This document shows positions 5,629-5,825 of a stretch of DNA of 5,825 bases, piece after piece; position 1 is the first letter of the stretch; every line of letters begins with the position of its first letter. The position numbers were made by a program, and so were the translations under genes. The stretch is from the NCBI GenBank assembly GCA_902805755.1, contig CADCUA010000566.1:1-5825 (forward strand), written 5' to 3'. The notes under the pieces were generated by a model that did not search any database, had not been told where the DNA came from, and saw only the letters and a program-made list of their open reading frames with translations. The stretch is from an uncultured Lysobacter sp. GTDB lineage: Bacteria > Pseudomonadota > Gammaproteobacteria > Xanthomonadales > Xanthomonadaceae.

Positions 5629-5705
5629 GCGCCCGTAGCTCAACCGGACAGAGCACCGGCCTTCTAAGCCGGTGGTTGCAGGTTCGAGTCCTGCCGGGCG
5701 CGCCA
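5629..5705 (+). tRNA. tRNA-Arg (anticodon UCU)
   Basis: A 77-base tRNA with encoded CCA (5703-5705). Acceptor stem GCGCCCG/CGGGCGC pairs fully; D-stem GCTC/GAGC; anticodon stem CCGGC/GCCGG around CTTCTAA with TCT at 5663-5665; T-stem GCAGG/CCTGC around TTCGAGT. It decodes AGA (and AGG by wobble), rare arginine codons in a GC-rich genome. It lies 33 bases after tRNA-Pro, with no promoter or terminator between, so both should come from one transcript. Confidence 0.98.
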
Positions 5706-5812
5706 TGCAAGGTTGGTGTGGCATCACTGGAAGAGGACGAATCCGCCCTCGCGCAGTGCGAAATTCAAACAAGGCGTGCTGTCGATTTCGATGGCTCGCC
5801 GCACGGTTTTAT
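5706..5812 (+). other. Spacer between tRNA-Arg and the third tRNA
   Basis: These 107 bases contain no tRNA, no credible reading frame and no intrinsic terminator. The length is unusual next to the 33-base spacer before it. I see no convincing promoter; TTCAAA (5764-5769) could be a weak -35, but no good -10 follows at the right distance. Confidence 0.5.
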
Positions 5813-5825
5813 GGTGGCTGTAGCT
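5813..5825 (+). tRNA. Probable tRNA-His, 5' end only (cut by window edge)
   Basis: The last 13 bases, GGTGGCTGTAGCT, have the form of a tRNA 5' end: acceptor strand, T8-A9, then GCT opening the D-stem. They match the start of gammaproteobacterial tRNA-His (E. coli begins GGTGGCTATAGCT), including the extra G at position -1 that marks tRNA-His. A Pro-Arg-His set also recalls the argX-hisR-leuT-proM cluster of E. coli. The anticodon is outside the window, so identity is inferred. Confidence 0.68.

Overview
The window looks like core chromosome of a high-GC gammaproteobacterium, most likely of the Lysobacteraceae (Xanthomonadaceae: Lysobacter, Luteimonas, Xanthomonas and relatives). I base this on GC-rich codon use throughout, a short (335-residue) isocitrate dehydrogenase with NAD-type cofactor residues as described from Xanthomonas, a PhoB protein of the Xanthomonas type, and the gene neighbourhood. 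I see no insertion sequence, phage gene, CRISPR array or clear compositional break. No genus can be fixed from reading alone.

Left block, minus strand (1-2497). Reading leftwards there is a periplasmic M48 metalloprotease with TPR repeats (BepA/YfgC type), then the phosphate-response regulator phoB, then the first 22 codons of what appears to be phoR, cut by the window edge. A direct repeat with 11-base periodicity upstream of phoB is a candidate Pho box, which would let PhoB control its own operon. The protease begins with TTG and phoB with GTG.

Middle block, plus strand (2498-4607). A 170-base divergent intergenic region carries a candidate promoter for a two-gene unit: a dithiol glutaredoxin (grxC) whose stop overlaps the start of an AhpD-like carboxymuconolactone decarboxylase-family protein. 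The second protein keeps the Glu/Cys-x-x-Cys/His pattern of AhpD, so the pair may act together in thiol redox chemistry. A 177-base gap with two hairpins and a possible -10 element leads to the NAD-type isocitrate dehydrogenase. A strong bidirectional intrinsic terminator follows it.

Right block (4608-5825). A seven-helix Bax inhibitor-1/YccA-family membrane protein lies on the minus strand and converges on icd. Divergent from it is a stable-RNA operon: a good sigma-70 promoter with a GC-rich discriminator, tRNA-Pro(UGG), tRNA-Arg(UCU), and at the edge the first 13 bases of a third tRNA that fit tRNA-His.

I did not find a convincing new biological system. The points most worth checking are the overlapping glutaredoxin/AhpD-like pair, the Pho-box-like repeat, and several start codons that simple ATG-based annotation would place wrongly.
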